Shown: piece after piece, positions 15,994 through 23,953 of the stretch
Layout of the letters: every line of letters begins with the position of its first letter
Numbering within the stretch: position 1 is the stretch's first letter
Assembly (NCBI RefSeq): GCF_010122465.1
Contig: NZ_WLZY01000018.1
Span: 1-38,214, forward strand
Direction of reading: 5' to 3'
Source: Phytoactinopolyspora mesophila
GTDB taxonomy: Bacteria > Actinomycetota > Actinomycetes > Jiangellales > Jiangellaceae
Length of the DNA: 38,214 bases
Notes under the pieces: model-generated
What the model saw: only the letters and a program-made list of their open reading frames with translations
The model's database searches: none
Told to the model about the DNA's origin: nothing
Position numbers and translations under genes: made by a program

Positions 15994-16904
15994 CGTCCAG
16001 CAGTGACAACCGAGCGGTGCTGCTGGTCGCGCATACCGGCCGCAAAGAGGCAAGGCTGGTGGCCGCTGAAGCGGCAGAGCGGTTCGCCCAGCATGGTATC
16101 GAGGTGCGCGTCTTGGCTGACGAGTCCGCCGAGCTTCTCGGCATGTCGAGCGCGCTGGCTACCCATGTTGAAGCCGGACCGGAGGCCGCGGAAGGCTGCG
16201 AGCTGGTGGTCGTGCTCGGCGGCGATGGCACCATACTGCGCGGCGCCGAGGTAGCCCGGTCCACCAACACGCCGATTCTCGGCGTCAACCTCGGCCACGT
16301 GGGGTTCCTGGCCGAATCGGAACGCGACGCCCTGAGCTACACGGTCGATCACGTCGTCAGCCGGGACTATGAGGTTGAAGAGCGGATGACGGTCGACGTC
16401 AGGGTGCGCCTGGACGGCCACGTGCTGGCGGACAGCTGGGCCCTCAACGAGGTCAGCGTTGAGAAGGCCAGCCGGGAGAGAATGCTTGACCTGGTCGCTG
16501 AGGTCGATGGCCGGGCATTGTCCAGGTGGGGGTGTGACGGTGTGGTGATGGCGACGCCTACCGGCTCGACCGCATACGCGTTCAGCGCCGGCGGACCTAT
16601 CGTCTGGCCTGACCTGGAAGCACTGCTCATGGTGCCCATCAGCGCGCACGCCCTGTTCGCCCGTCCGCTTGTGGTGTCGCCCTCCTCTGAACTGGCGGTG
16701 ACGGTGCAACCCACGACGGGGGGAGCGGTGTTGTGGTGTGACGGCCGCCGGCCGGTCGATCTCCCACCGGGGTCGCGAATCGAGGTGCGCCGGGGCCGGT
16801 GGCCGGTGCGGCTGGCTCGGTTGCATACCGCACCGTTCACCGATCGGCTGGTCGCGAAGTTCGCCCTGCCGGTCGAAGGCTGGCGCGGGCGCCGCCACGA
16901 GTAA
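15990..16904 (+). CDS. nadK: NAD kinase
   Basis: A 304-aa NAD+/NADH kinase making NADP(H). Diagnostic motifs are GGDGT (residues 77-81), NLGHVGFL (100-107), LNEVSVEK (152-159) and TPTGSTAYAFSAGGPIV (189-205). ATG 15990 overlaps the tlyA stop by 4 nt, so the two are translated together. The neighbours tlyA and recN match the conserved actinobacterial order. There is nothing unusual in the catalytic regions. Confidence 0.96.
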   Translation: MTSSSDNRAVLLVAHTGRKEARLVAAEAAERFAQHGIEVRVLADESAELLGMSSALATHVEAGPEAAEGCELVVVLGGDGTILRGAEVARSTNTPILGVNLGHVGFLAESERDALSYTVDHVVSRDYEVEERMTVDVRVRLDGHVLADSWALNEVSVEKASRERMLDLVAEVDGRALSRWGCDGVVMATPTGSTAYAFSAGGPIVWPDLEALLMVPISAHALFARPLVVSPSSELAVTVQPTTGGAVLWCDGRRPVDLPPGSRIEVRRGRWPVRLARLHTAPFTDRLVAKFALPVEGWRGRRHE

Positions 16905-16924
16905 AGCGACCCCCGCCCCATTCT

Positions 16925-16964
16925 CCGTGGGGTATCCCGGCCCGGTTCCCCGTGGGGTATCCCG
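16925..16964. repeat. Two direct copies of CCGTGGGGTATCCCG, period 25
   Basis: The 15-nt sequence occurs at 16925-16939 and 16950-16964, exactly 25 nt apart. One further period leads to 16975, where the large palindrome starts with CCGTTG. It lies in the nadK-recN gap. It may be a by-product of insertion or slippage next to the palindrome. Confidence 0.7.
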
Positions 16965-16974
16965 CCCCATTTCC

Positions 16975-17040
16975 CCGTTGATCATGGGCAGATGACACCT
17001 ATTCGGAGCCGAACAGGTGTCATCTGCCCATGATCAACGG
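16975..17040. repeat. Intergenic palindromic repeat, copy B
   Basis: Perfect 26-bp arms at 16975-17000 and 17015-17040 surround a 14-nt centre whose TTCGG/CCGAA can pair for 5 bp more. The outer part (GTTGATCATGGGCA) is identical to copy A at 14743. Inside, GATGACACCT is perfectly paired here but decayed in copy A. It lies between nadK and recN, 70 nt before the recN start. Confidence 0.9.
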
Positions 17041-17096
17041 GTTGAAGGGGAGGGCGGCGCGCCGACGGATGGCGCCGGCAGGTCGCCAGCGTCGGC

Positions 17097-17102
17097 TAGG
17101 CT
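17097..17102 (+). promoter_or_regulatory. Candidate -10 box of recN (leaderless)
   Basis: TAGGCT (TANNNT) lies 8 nt before GTG 17111, with no Shine-Dalgarno sequence between. This gives recN a promoter of its own, separate from tlyA-nadK, which suits a DNA-damage gene. No LexA-type box was recognised nearby. Confidence 0.5.
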
Positions 17103-17110
17103 GGATTGTC

Positions 17111-19075
17111 GTGCTACAAGAGATCCGGATCCGTGGGCTGGGCGTCATCGACGACGCTCAGCTTGAGCTTGGGCCCGGCTTGACGGTGGTCACGGGCGAA
17201 ACCGGCGCGGGAAAGACGATGGTTCTCACCGGCCTCAGCTTGCTGATGGGTGGCCGTGCCGATGGCGGATCGGTCCGCACGGGTGCGGAACGAGCCGTCG
17301 TCGAAGGTCGCCTCCAGGTCGAACCAGACGGCCCCGCGGCCATCCGAGCGGCCGAAGCCGGAGCTGACCTCGACGAAGACGAACTTCTTCTGGGACGCAC
17401 AGTCATGGCGGGTGGCCGCTCCCGGGCCTACGTCGGAGGCCGCAACGCGCCGGCGAGCTTGCTCGCGGAGCTGGCCGAAGACCTCGTCGCCGTGCACGGC
17501 CAGAGCGAGCAGCAGCGGCTGCTACGTTCCTCGCGGCAGCGCCTGGCGCTGGACCGCTTCGCCGGCGATGCGGTGGCCACGCCGTTGGCCCGGTACACAT
17601 CCCGGTACGAGCGGCTGCGCACGGTCGAATCCGAGTTGACCGAAGTAACCACCCGAGCCAGAGAGCGCGCCCAAGAGGCAGATCTGCTCCGGTTCGGCCT
17701 CACCGAAATCGAGCGGGTGGATCCTCAGCCCGGCGAAGACGTCGCGTTGCGAGCCGAGGAAGACCGCCTTGCCCATGCTGATGCCCTGCGCACAGCCGCG
17801 GAGGCAGCTCATCGCGGGCTGTCGGCCGACGAAACCGGCCCCGACGAGCTCGACGCCTTGACCCTTCTCGGCTCGGCTCGGCAGGTACTCGAGCATGAGC
17901 GCGGCCACGACGAGCAACTGGCTGGACTGGCTGACCGGCTCGCCGAGGCCACCTATCTGCTGGGCGACATCGCCGCGGACCTGGCGTCCTACGCCAGCGC
18001 CATCGACACCGACCCGGCGCGGCTGGCCGAGGTTCAGGAACGACGTTCGTTGCTGGCGGACCTGATTCGCAAATACGGGGAGGACTACCCACCCACAGAA
18101 CCCGGCACGCAGGAAGAACTCACCGATCCGGCTGTGTTCAGCGCGATCGACGGGGTTCTGGCCTGGGCCGAGCGCGGATCACGCCGCCTGCTCGAACTCG
18201 ACGGCGACGACGAACGCGTGAACGCCCTGCGGGAGGAGCGCGACACCCTCGGCACCGAGCTGGCGGATCTGGCTGCGGAGATCACCAAGGCTCGAACCGA
18301 AGCCGCCCAGCGTTTCAGCGAGGCTGTCGGTGCCGAGCTGACCGCGCTGGCGATGCCGCATGCGCGGGTAGTGGTCGACGTCCGTCCTCGTGGTGGAACG
18401 GCGAGCCGGCGGACGAGGAACGAGGGAGCCGGGGAGCGTGACCGTGGGGATGGAACAGCGAGCCGGCGGACGAGGGACGAGGGAGCCGGGGAGCGCGACC
18501 GTGGGGATGCCGTAGGCGAACTCGGACCGCACGGTGCCGACGAGATCGAGATCCTGTTCAGTGCGCACAACAGCGCCCAGCCGCGACCCTTGGACAAGGG
18601 CGCATCCGGCGGCGAACTGTCGCGGCTCATGCTGGCCATCGAGGTGGTCTTCGCGGGCGCGGATCCGGTGCCGACATTCGTGTTCGACGAGGTCGACGCC
18701 GGCGTCGGTGGCAAGGCAGCAGTGGAGGTGGGCCGGAGGCTGGCCGCGCTGGCGCGGCACGCACAAGTCCTCGTCGTCACCCATCTACCCCAGGTCGCCG
18801 CTTTCGCCGACCGGCATCTCACCGTCGTCAAATCCGACGACGGCAGCGTCACCAGCAGCAATGTTCAGACGTTGGATGACCCCGCTCGAGTCCGGGAACT
18901 GTCCCGCATGCTCGCAGGGCAAGAGGACTCGGCATCGGCGCAGGCACATGCCGAAGAGCTGCTGGCCGCTGCCGCGGCGAGCAAGAACAGCTCGCCCCGC
19001 ACCACCACCGGCCGGGCCAATACGGCGGGGCGAGACGCGATTCGTGGCCCGGACATGGCAGGATTCGAGCAGTGA
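17111..19075 (+). CDS. recN: DNA repair protein RecN
   Basis: A 654-aa SMC-like ATPase of double-strand break repair. Walker A is GETGAGKT (residues 29-36). A long helical coiled-coil middle follows, then the ABC signature SGGELSRL near residue 499 and Walker B FVFDEVDAGVGG near 525. RecN is usually ~560-590 aa. The excess here includes a duplicated 19-residue block (residues 429-466) rich in Arg, Glu and Gly, inserted between the coiled coil and the C-terminal ATPase half. GTG 17111 fits the leaderless -10 box and starts with the conserved LQEIRIRGLGVI strand. Its stop overlaps the steA GTG (GTGA). Confidence 0.93.
   Translation: MLQEIRIRGLGVIDDAQLELGPGLTVVTGETGAGKTMVLTGLSLLMGGRADGGSVRTGAERAVVEGRLQVEPDGPAAIRAAEAGADLDEDELLLGRTVMAGGRSRAYVGGRNAPASLLAELAEDLVAVHGQSEQQRLLRSSRQRLALDRFAGDAVATPLARYTSRYERLRTVESELTEVTTRARERAQEADLLRFGLTEIERVDPQPGEDVALRAEEDRLAHADALRTAAEAAHRGLSADETGPDELDALTLLGSARQVLEHERGHDEQLAGLADRLAEATYLLGDIAADLASYASAIDTDPARLAEVQERRSLLADLIRKYGEDYPPTEPGTQEELTDPAVFSAIDGVLAWAERGSRRLLELDGDDERVNALREERDTLGTELADLAAEITKARTEAAQRFSEAVGAELTALAMPHARVVVDVRPRGGTASRRTRNEGAGERDRGDGTASRRTRDEGAGERDRGDAVGELGPHGADEIEILFSAHNSAQPRPLDKGASGGELSRLMLAIEVVFAGADPVPTFVFDEVDAGVGGKAAVEVGRRLAALARHAQVLVVTHLPQVAAFADRHLTVVKSDDGSVTSSNVQTLDDPARVRELSRMLAGQEDSASAQAHAEELLAAAAASKNSSPRTTTGRANTAGRDAIRGPDMAGFEQ
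18395..18508 (+). repeat. 57-bp tandem duplication inside recN
   Basis: Two adjacent in-frame copies (18395-18451 and 18452-18508) of a purine-rich 57-nt unit encode G-T-A-S-R-R-T-R-(N/D)-E-G-A-G-E-R-D-R-G-D. They differ at only three positions that I could count. The block lies in a surface position between conserved RecN parts. Confidence 0.92.
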
Positions 19076-20262
19076 GGATGCCCATATTGCGCCGTCGCAG
19101 GTCTGACGATCTGCCAGGGATCAGTGGCACCGCCCGGCTGGATCATCGGACCAAGAACTTGACCAAACGGCTCAAGCCGGGCGAGATCGCCATCATCGAC
19201 CACCTTGACCTCGATCGGGTCAGCGCCGAGGCGCTAGTGGCCTGCGAGGTCGGCGCTGTGATCAACGTCCGGCCGTCGGTCAGCGGCCGGTACCCCAACC
19301 TCGGCCCCGACATCATCGTCGAAGCCGGTATACCGCTAATTGACGACGTTGGCCCCGACCTGTTCAGCGAAGTCCAAGAGGGCGAGACGCTGCGCGTGGA
19401 AGGCGACGCCATCTTCCGCGACGCCCAACACGGCGGCAAGGCGGTGGCGCACGGGTTCCGGCACACCGAGGAAAGCCTGGCCAAGCTGATGCACGACGCC
19501 CGGGAAGGGCTGTCCGCGCAGCTGGAGGCTTTCGCCGCCAACACCATGGAGTTCCTCAAGCGGGAACGTGAGCTGTTGCTCGACGGCGTGGGTGTGCCAG
19601 AGGTTCGAACGAGTTTCGAGGACCGGCATGTGCTCATCGTCGTGCGCGGCTACGACTACAAGCACGACCTCGTGGCGTTGCACCCGTACATCCGGGAGTA
19701 TCGGCCCCTCTTGGTGGGCGTCGACGGCGGTGCGGACGCGTTGCTGGAGGTCGGCCTCAAGCCGGACATGATCGTCGGCGACATGGACTCGGTGTCCGAC
19801 GACGCCTTGCAGAGCGGTGCTGAACTCGTCGTCCACGCCTATCGCGACGGTAGGGCCCCCGGGCTCGGGCGCCTCGAGCGTATGGGCTTGTCCGGCGTGC
19901 CGTTCCCGGCCGCTGGTACCAGCGAGGACATCGCGATGCTGCTCGCTGACGACAAAGGCGCGCAGCTGATCGTGGCGGTCGGCACACATGCCACGCTGAT
20001 GGAGTTTCTCGACAAGGGCCGGTCCGGTATGGCGAGCACATTCCTGACCCGCCTTCGAGTGGGAGGCAAGCTCGTCGACGCCAAAGGCGTGAGCCGGCTG
20101 TATCGTAGCCGGGTATCCAGTGGTCTGTTGTGGCTGCTGGTGCTGGCCGGCGTGGTGTTGGTGGCCGCAGCCCTCTTCTCCACCCCCACCGGACAGGCCT
20201 ACCTCGATGTTGTGGGCTCGTGGTGGGACCGATTCTCCTTCTGGCTTCGAGGACTGTTCTGA
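19072..20262 (+). CDS. steA: SteA-like cytokinetic ring/septal protein
   Basis: A 396-aa protein corresponding to Rv1697/SteA of mycobacteria and corynebacteria, which works with SteB at the division septum to control cell-wall hydrolysis. It has an N-terminal domain (LVACEVGAVINVRPSVSGRY), then a thiamin pyrophosphokinase-like fold (VGVDGGADALLEVGLKPD, IVGDMDSVSDDAL, GTSEDIAMLLA), and a C-terminal membrane helix near residues 348-367 followed by a Trp/Phe-rich tail. GTG 19072 overlaps the recN stop. ATG 19078 is a possible alternative. steB follows after 1 nt. Confidence 0.9.
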   Translation: MRMPILRRRRSDDLPGISGTARLDHRTKNLTKRLKPGEIAIIDHLDLDRVSAEALVACEVGAVINVRPSVSGRYPNLGPDIIVEAGIPLIDDVGPDLFSEVQEGETLRVEGDAIFRDAQHGGKAVAHGFRHTEESLAKLMHDAREGLSAQLEAFAANTMEFLKRERELLLDGVGVPEVRTSFEDRHVLIVVRGYDYKHDLVALHPYIREYRPLLVGVDGGADALLEVGLKPDMIVGDMDSVSDDALQSGAELVVHAYRDGRAPGLGRLERMGLSGVPFPAAGTSEDIAMLLADDKGAQLIVAVGTHATLMEFLDKGRSGMASTFLTRLRVGGKLVDAKGVSRLYRSRVSSGLLWLLVLAGVVLVAAALFSTPTGQAYLDVVGSWWDRFSFWLRGLF

Positions 20263-20263
20263 C

Positions 20264-21325
20264 GTGATCGATTTCCGATATCACCTCGTCTCGATCATCG
20301 CGATCTTTTTCGCGCTGGCCGCTGGGATCGTGCTGGGCGCGGGTCCCCTGAGCGACACGATCGACGACACCCTGACCGATCAGACCAGTGATCTGCGCGA
20401 GGACAACCGTCGGCTGCGCGAGCAACTGGAGACTGCCAACGAAGAACAGGCCTACCAGGAGGCCTTCGTCAACGAGATCACGCCGCGGCTGGTGTCGGAT
20501 CAGCTCGAAGGTGAGCGCGTTGCCGTCATCGCGTTGCCCGGCGCCAGCGAGGACACCGTCGAAGAGGTCAGCGAGGCGCTCGAGCGTGCCGGCGCGGAGG
20601 CCGATCTCACGGTCAGCATCGAGCCGGCATGGACGGATCCAGACTCCGAGCCGGTGCTGGACCAGCTGGCTACCGAAATGGTCTCCAGCGGTACCGAGTT
20701 GGGTGCCGGCAACGGCTTCGACCGTGGCGCTGCGGTACTCGCTGCCGCGTTGCTCAGCCGCTCGCCGGAGAACGGCGAAGCAGACGCGCCCGCCCGCACC
20801 GTCGACACGATGGTTGTCACGGCGTATGAGGAAGCCGGGATGATTCAGCTCGGACATGACGCGTCGACGACACCGACGATGGCCGTCGCCGTGGCCGGCC
20901 CAGTGTCGGGCGACGACGCCGACGAGCGGCTGTCCCGGCTGCTCAAGCTGACCGATGAGCTGCGGGCGAACAGCGACGGCGTAGTGGTAGGCGGCCCACC
21001 GGCAACTGCGCAGAACGGGCTCGTGGCAGCGCTGCGCGGCGCCGACGTCGAAGACGATGCCGACGAGGTCTCGACGGTGGACGTCATCGACCTGCCGACC
21101 GGTCGCGTCGCCGCCGTATTCGCCCTCGCCGAGCAGCAACGCGGCGGATCCGGACACTACGGCATCGTGGGTGACACCGACGGAGCGCTGCCTCCCGTGC
21201 AGGACTCGGATGCGGAGGACGACGACGAGGACCCCGGCACCGACGACGGGTCTGACTCCGACGACGAGGACCCCGAAGACCCCGAGGACGTCGAAGACGA
21301 GGCCGACGAGGCAGGCAACAACTGA
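20264..21325 (+). CDS. steB: SteB/MctB-family membrane-anchored protein
   Basis: A 353-aa protein with the typical start IDFRYHLVSIIAIFFALAAG, a single N-terminal membrane helix (residues ~8-28), a coiled coil (~35-65) and a large extracytoplasmic domain. It corresponds to Rv1698, called MctB (copper efflux) in mycobacteria and SteB in corynebacteria, the partner of SteA. The last ~50 residues are an extreme Asp/Glu-rich tail that I do not recall from the mycobacterial protein. GTG 20264 is one base after the steA stop. Its own stop overlaps the next ATG (TGATG). Confidence 0.88.
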   Translation: MIDFRYHLVSIIAIFFALAAGIVLGAGPLSDTIDDTLTDQTSDLREDNRRLREQLETANEEQAYQEAFVNEITPRLVSDQLEGERVAVIALPGASEDTVEEVSEALERAGAEADLTVSIEPAWTDPDSEPVLDQLATEMVSSGTELGAGNGFDRGAAVLAAALLSRSPENGEADAPARTVDTMVVTAYEEAGMIQLGHDASTTPTMAVAVAGPVSGDDADERLSRLLKLTDELRANSDGVVVGGPPATAQNGLVAALRGADVEDDADEVSTVDVIDLPTGRVAAVFALAEQQRGGSGHYGIVGDTDGALPPVQDSDAEDDDEDPGTDDGSDSDDEDPEDPEDVEDEADEAGNN

Positions 21326-22182
21326 TGGGCGCCGTATTCCAGGCCGCGCGCCTCGTGGCCGGGGCAGCCGTCGCCGGAGCCGCTACCTGGGCGCTTGCCC
21401 GACGCTGGGTGCCACACCCGCCGGCGCTCCCGACCCCGCCCGGCCAGGACCAGCCGGTAGAGGCGGCCGAAACCTGGCAGCGCAAGAATTTCCACGGTGA
21501 GAGCGTGTCGTTGGTGGCCGGACCGGCGCTGGCAGCCGGTGCCGCGGCCGGCATCGCGCTGGCACCCGGCGCCAGCCGCGGAGTTCGAGCCGCGGGTGTC
21601 GGCACGGCAATGGCCGTCGGTGCGGTTGGCCTCTACGACGATCTCACCGGCGACTCGTCTAGCAAAGGGTTGCGCGGGCACCTGGTCGCGCTGCGCGGCG
21701 GCGAGGTCACCAGCGGCGCGGTGAAGGTGGGCGTTATCGGTCTGGCCGGACTCGCCGGCGCGGCATTGGTGAGCGAGAACGCCTTCGATGCTGCCGTCGG
21801 GGGTGCCGCCGTCGCCGGCCATGCGAACGTGGTGAACCTGCTTGATCTGCGTCCAGGCCGCGCGGGCAAGTCCGCACTGCTGCACGCCCCTTTGGTGCTG
21901 ACCGGCCCGGGCGGCGCGGTGGGTGCGGCCGCACTTGGCGCGACCGTCGCGGCTCTGCCGGACGATCTCGGTGAGCGGACAATGCTCGGGGATGCCGGGG
22001 CGAACGTCCTCGGCGCTCTGCTCGGGCTGGCGATGGTGGCACGTGAGGGACGCCGCGCCAGGCTGGCACACCTGGCCGTGGTGACGGCCCTGACCTTGGC
22101 CAGCGAGAAGGTGAGTTTCACCAAGGTCATCGAGGGTACGCCGGTGCTTCGTGATCTCGACCGCCTCGGCCGGCGCCCGTAG
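21325..22182 (+). CDS. MraY/WecA-like (PNPT superfamily) membrane protein
   Basis: A 285-aa integral membrane protein with several Ala/Gly-rich helices. Three motifs point to the polyprenyl-phosphate hexosamine-1-phosphate transferase superfamily: LYDDLTGD (103-110, like the GFxDD motif), NVVNLLDLRPGRAGK (168-182, like NxxNxxDGxDGL) and MLGDAGANVLG (220-230, like GDxGSxxxG). It is shorter than MraY (~350 aa) and has unusual motif variants, so the sugar substrate or even activity is uncertain. It lies between steB and a MurJ-like flippase and is coupled to steB by TGATG overlap, indicating a cell-envelope role. Confidence 0.75.
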   Translation: MGAVFQAARLVAGAAVAGAATWALARRWVPHPPALPTPPGQDQPVEAAETWQRKNFHGESVSLVAGPALAAGAAAGIALAPGASRGVRAAGVGTAMAVGAVGLYDDLTGDSSSKGLRGHLVALRGGEVTSGAVKVGVIGLAGLAGAALVSENAFDAAVGGAAVAGHANVVNLLDLRPGRAGKSALLHAPLVLTGPGGAVGAAALGATVAALPDDLGERTMLGDAGANVLGALLGLAMVAREGRRARLAHLAVVTALTLASEKVSFTKVIEGTPVLRDLDRLGRRP

Positions 22183-22187
22183 CCCGT

Positions 22188-23786
22188 ATGCGGGCGCGAC
22201 GTGTCGCGGCCGGCGTCACCGCTGGTATTGCTGGTGGCGCCGCGCTGATCGCCGCGATCAGCGTGATCGCGAGGGTGGTGGGCTTCGGCCGTCAGCTTGT
22301 CTTCCAGTCCACAATCGGCCAGACCGTGCTGGGCGAGATCTTCGCGACCATCAACGCGTTGCCGAACGTCGTCTTCGAGATTGTTGCCGGCGGAGCGCTG
22401 GCCAGCGTCGTCGTACCCCTGATAGCCGCTGCCGCTAGCCGCGGCGACACCGAGCACGTGCGGCAGACGGTCTCCGCCCTGCTTGGGTGGACGCTCATCG
22501 TCCTGGTGCCGGTGGTGTTGCTGGGGGCGCTGCTGGCCGGGCCGATCGTCGAGCTGATGTTGCGGGGGAGGGGTGGCGCGGAAGGCGCCGAGGTGGGGCG
22601 CACCATGTTGCTGGTCTTCTTGCCGCAGATCCCGCTGTACGGGATCGCGGTCGTGACGGCGGGTGTGTTGCAGGCACACCGGCGGTTTCTCGCCGCGGCG
22701 CTCGCTCCCATCGTGTCGAGCCTGGTGGTGGCCGGGACATTCGTGGTCTTCGCCAGAGTGTTTGCCGGCGGGGACCGCAACGATCTCGCCACCCTGGATC
22801 GTCGTTCGGAACTGATCCTCGCCGGAGGAACCACCACCGGTGTGCTGCTCCTGACGCTGACCACCTTCGTGCCGATGCTGCTGCGAGTCACCGGGCTGCG
22901 ACCCACGTTGACGTTCCCGCCCGGTGTGGCGCGCCGGGCGGCCAGCCTGGCCGGTGCGGGCATCGTGACGCTGACCGCCCAGCAGCTCGCGTACTTGATG
23001 TCATACCTGATGTCCAACGAGCACGCCGGCACCGGCGGTGCGGTGACCTTCCTGAACAGCTGGATGGTCTACTTGCTGCCCTATGCCGTCCTGGCGGTGC
23101 CGATCGCGACAGCGGCGTTCCCCCGGCTGACCACTCATGCCGCCGATGATCATGATGCCTATGCGCGGACCCTGGCGGGATCTACTCGTGCGGTTCTGGC
23201 CGCGTCCGGTGCCGGTGCCGCGGTCCTGATTGCCACGGCCTGGCCGGTGGCGGCCTTCTTCGGGCTGCTCGATCATGGCGACGTGCCGATCGAACGGATG
23301 GCCTGGGCGCTCGTTGCGTTCGCACCCGGGCTGCTGGGTTATGGGCTGGTCGCGCATCTGGGACGGGCATTGTATGCGCGTGGACGGGGCCGGGCCGCGG
23401 CCACAGCCACGGCCAGCGGCTGGTTGCTGGTCCTGGTGATGGCCGTGGTTCTGGCCAGTAACGTGGAAGAAGAACGCGTGACCGCGGCGTTGGGTCTGGC
23501 CCATTCGGCAGGGATGACGTTGGCCGGCATCTTGCTGCTGCGGGCGGTGGCCAAGGATTCCGGCCGGGAGGCGCTAGCTGGAGTCGGCCGCTCGCTGGCC
23601 GGCGTGATCGTGGGCGCGGCGGCCGGGGGCGCCGCCGGCTGGTGGGTCGCGGCATCGTTGCCGGACAGCAGTTCCGGCACGATCCTGACGTCGGGCGTGC
23701 TGTCGGCGCTGACGGCAGTTGTGGTCGCTCTGCTGGTGATTCTGGCCACAGACCGCAAAGCTCTTGCGGTCGTGTTGAGAAAATGA
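22188..23786 (+). CDS. murJ: MurJ/MviN-like lipid flippase
   Basis: A 532-aa polytopic membrane protein of the MOP superfamily, MurJ branch. The start has AAISVIARVVGFGRQLVFQ (first helix with the conserved Arg), LPNVVFEIVAGGALASVVVPL follows, and LPYAVLAVPIATAAFPRL lies near residue 305, a MurJ signature region. About 13-14 hydrophobic helices can be counted. It would flip lipid-linked cell-wall precursors. It starts 5 nt after the PNPT-like gene. Many actinobacteria carry a second murJ elsewhere, so whether this one is essential cannot be said. Confidence 0.87.
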   Translation: MRARRVAAGVTAGIAGGAALIAAISVIARVVGFGRQLVFQSTIGQTVLGEIFATINALPNVVFEIVAGGALASVVVPLIAAAASRGDTEHVRQTVSALLGWTLIVLVPVVLLGALLAGPIVELMLRGRGGAEGAEVGRTMLLVFLPQIPLYGIAVVTAGVLQAHRRFLAAALAPIVSSLVVAGTFVVFARVFAGGDRNDLATLDRRSELILAGGTTTGVLLLTLTTFVPMLLRVTGLRPTLTFPPGVARRAASLAGAGIVTLTAQQLAYLMSYLMSNEHAGTGGAVTFLNSWMVYLLPYAVLAVPIATAAFPRLTTHAADDHDAYARTLAGSTRAVLAASGAGAAVLIATAWPVAAFFGLLDHGDVPIERMAWALVAFAPGLLGYGLVAHLGRALYARGRGRAAATATASGWLLVLVMAVVLASNVEEERVTAALGLAHSAGMTLAGILLLRAVAKDSGREALAGVGRSLAGVIVGAAAGGAAGWWVAASLPDSSSGTILTSGVLSALTAVVVALLVILATDRKALAVVLRK

Positions 23787-23953
23787 ATCAAGAAGGTCTC
23801 AATCTGGTGATCGGCATCGGAACGGCGGCACAACGCTGTGATCGTTGGGGTGGGGTGTCGTCGCGGCGTAGCCCGCGCCGGACAGCAGTGCGCCGCCGGG
23901 TGCGTTCATGATCACTGGGTAGAGGGGGAGACTATGCGCAGGAAGAGGAAACA

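Noticed and set aside
15747-16985. 412-codon minus-strand frame across tlyA and nadK
   Set aside because: It is an antisense shadow of two well-supported genes.
19757-21157. Long open frame on the minus strand opposite steA/steB
   Set aside because: It runs antisense to two clear genes, has no family sequence, and reflects GC-rich codon bias.
23783-23911. 42-codon frame overlapping the murJ stop (ATGA)
   Set aside because: Arg-rich short frame without family features; the overlap alone is weak evidence.
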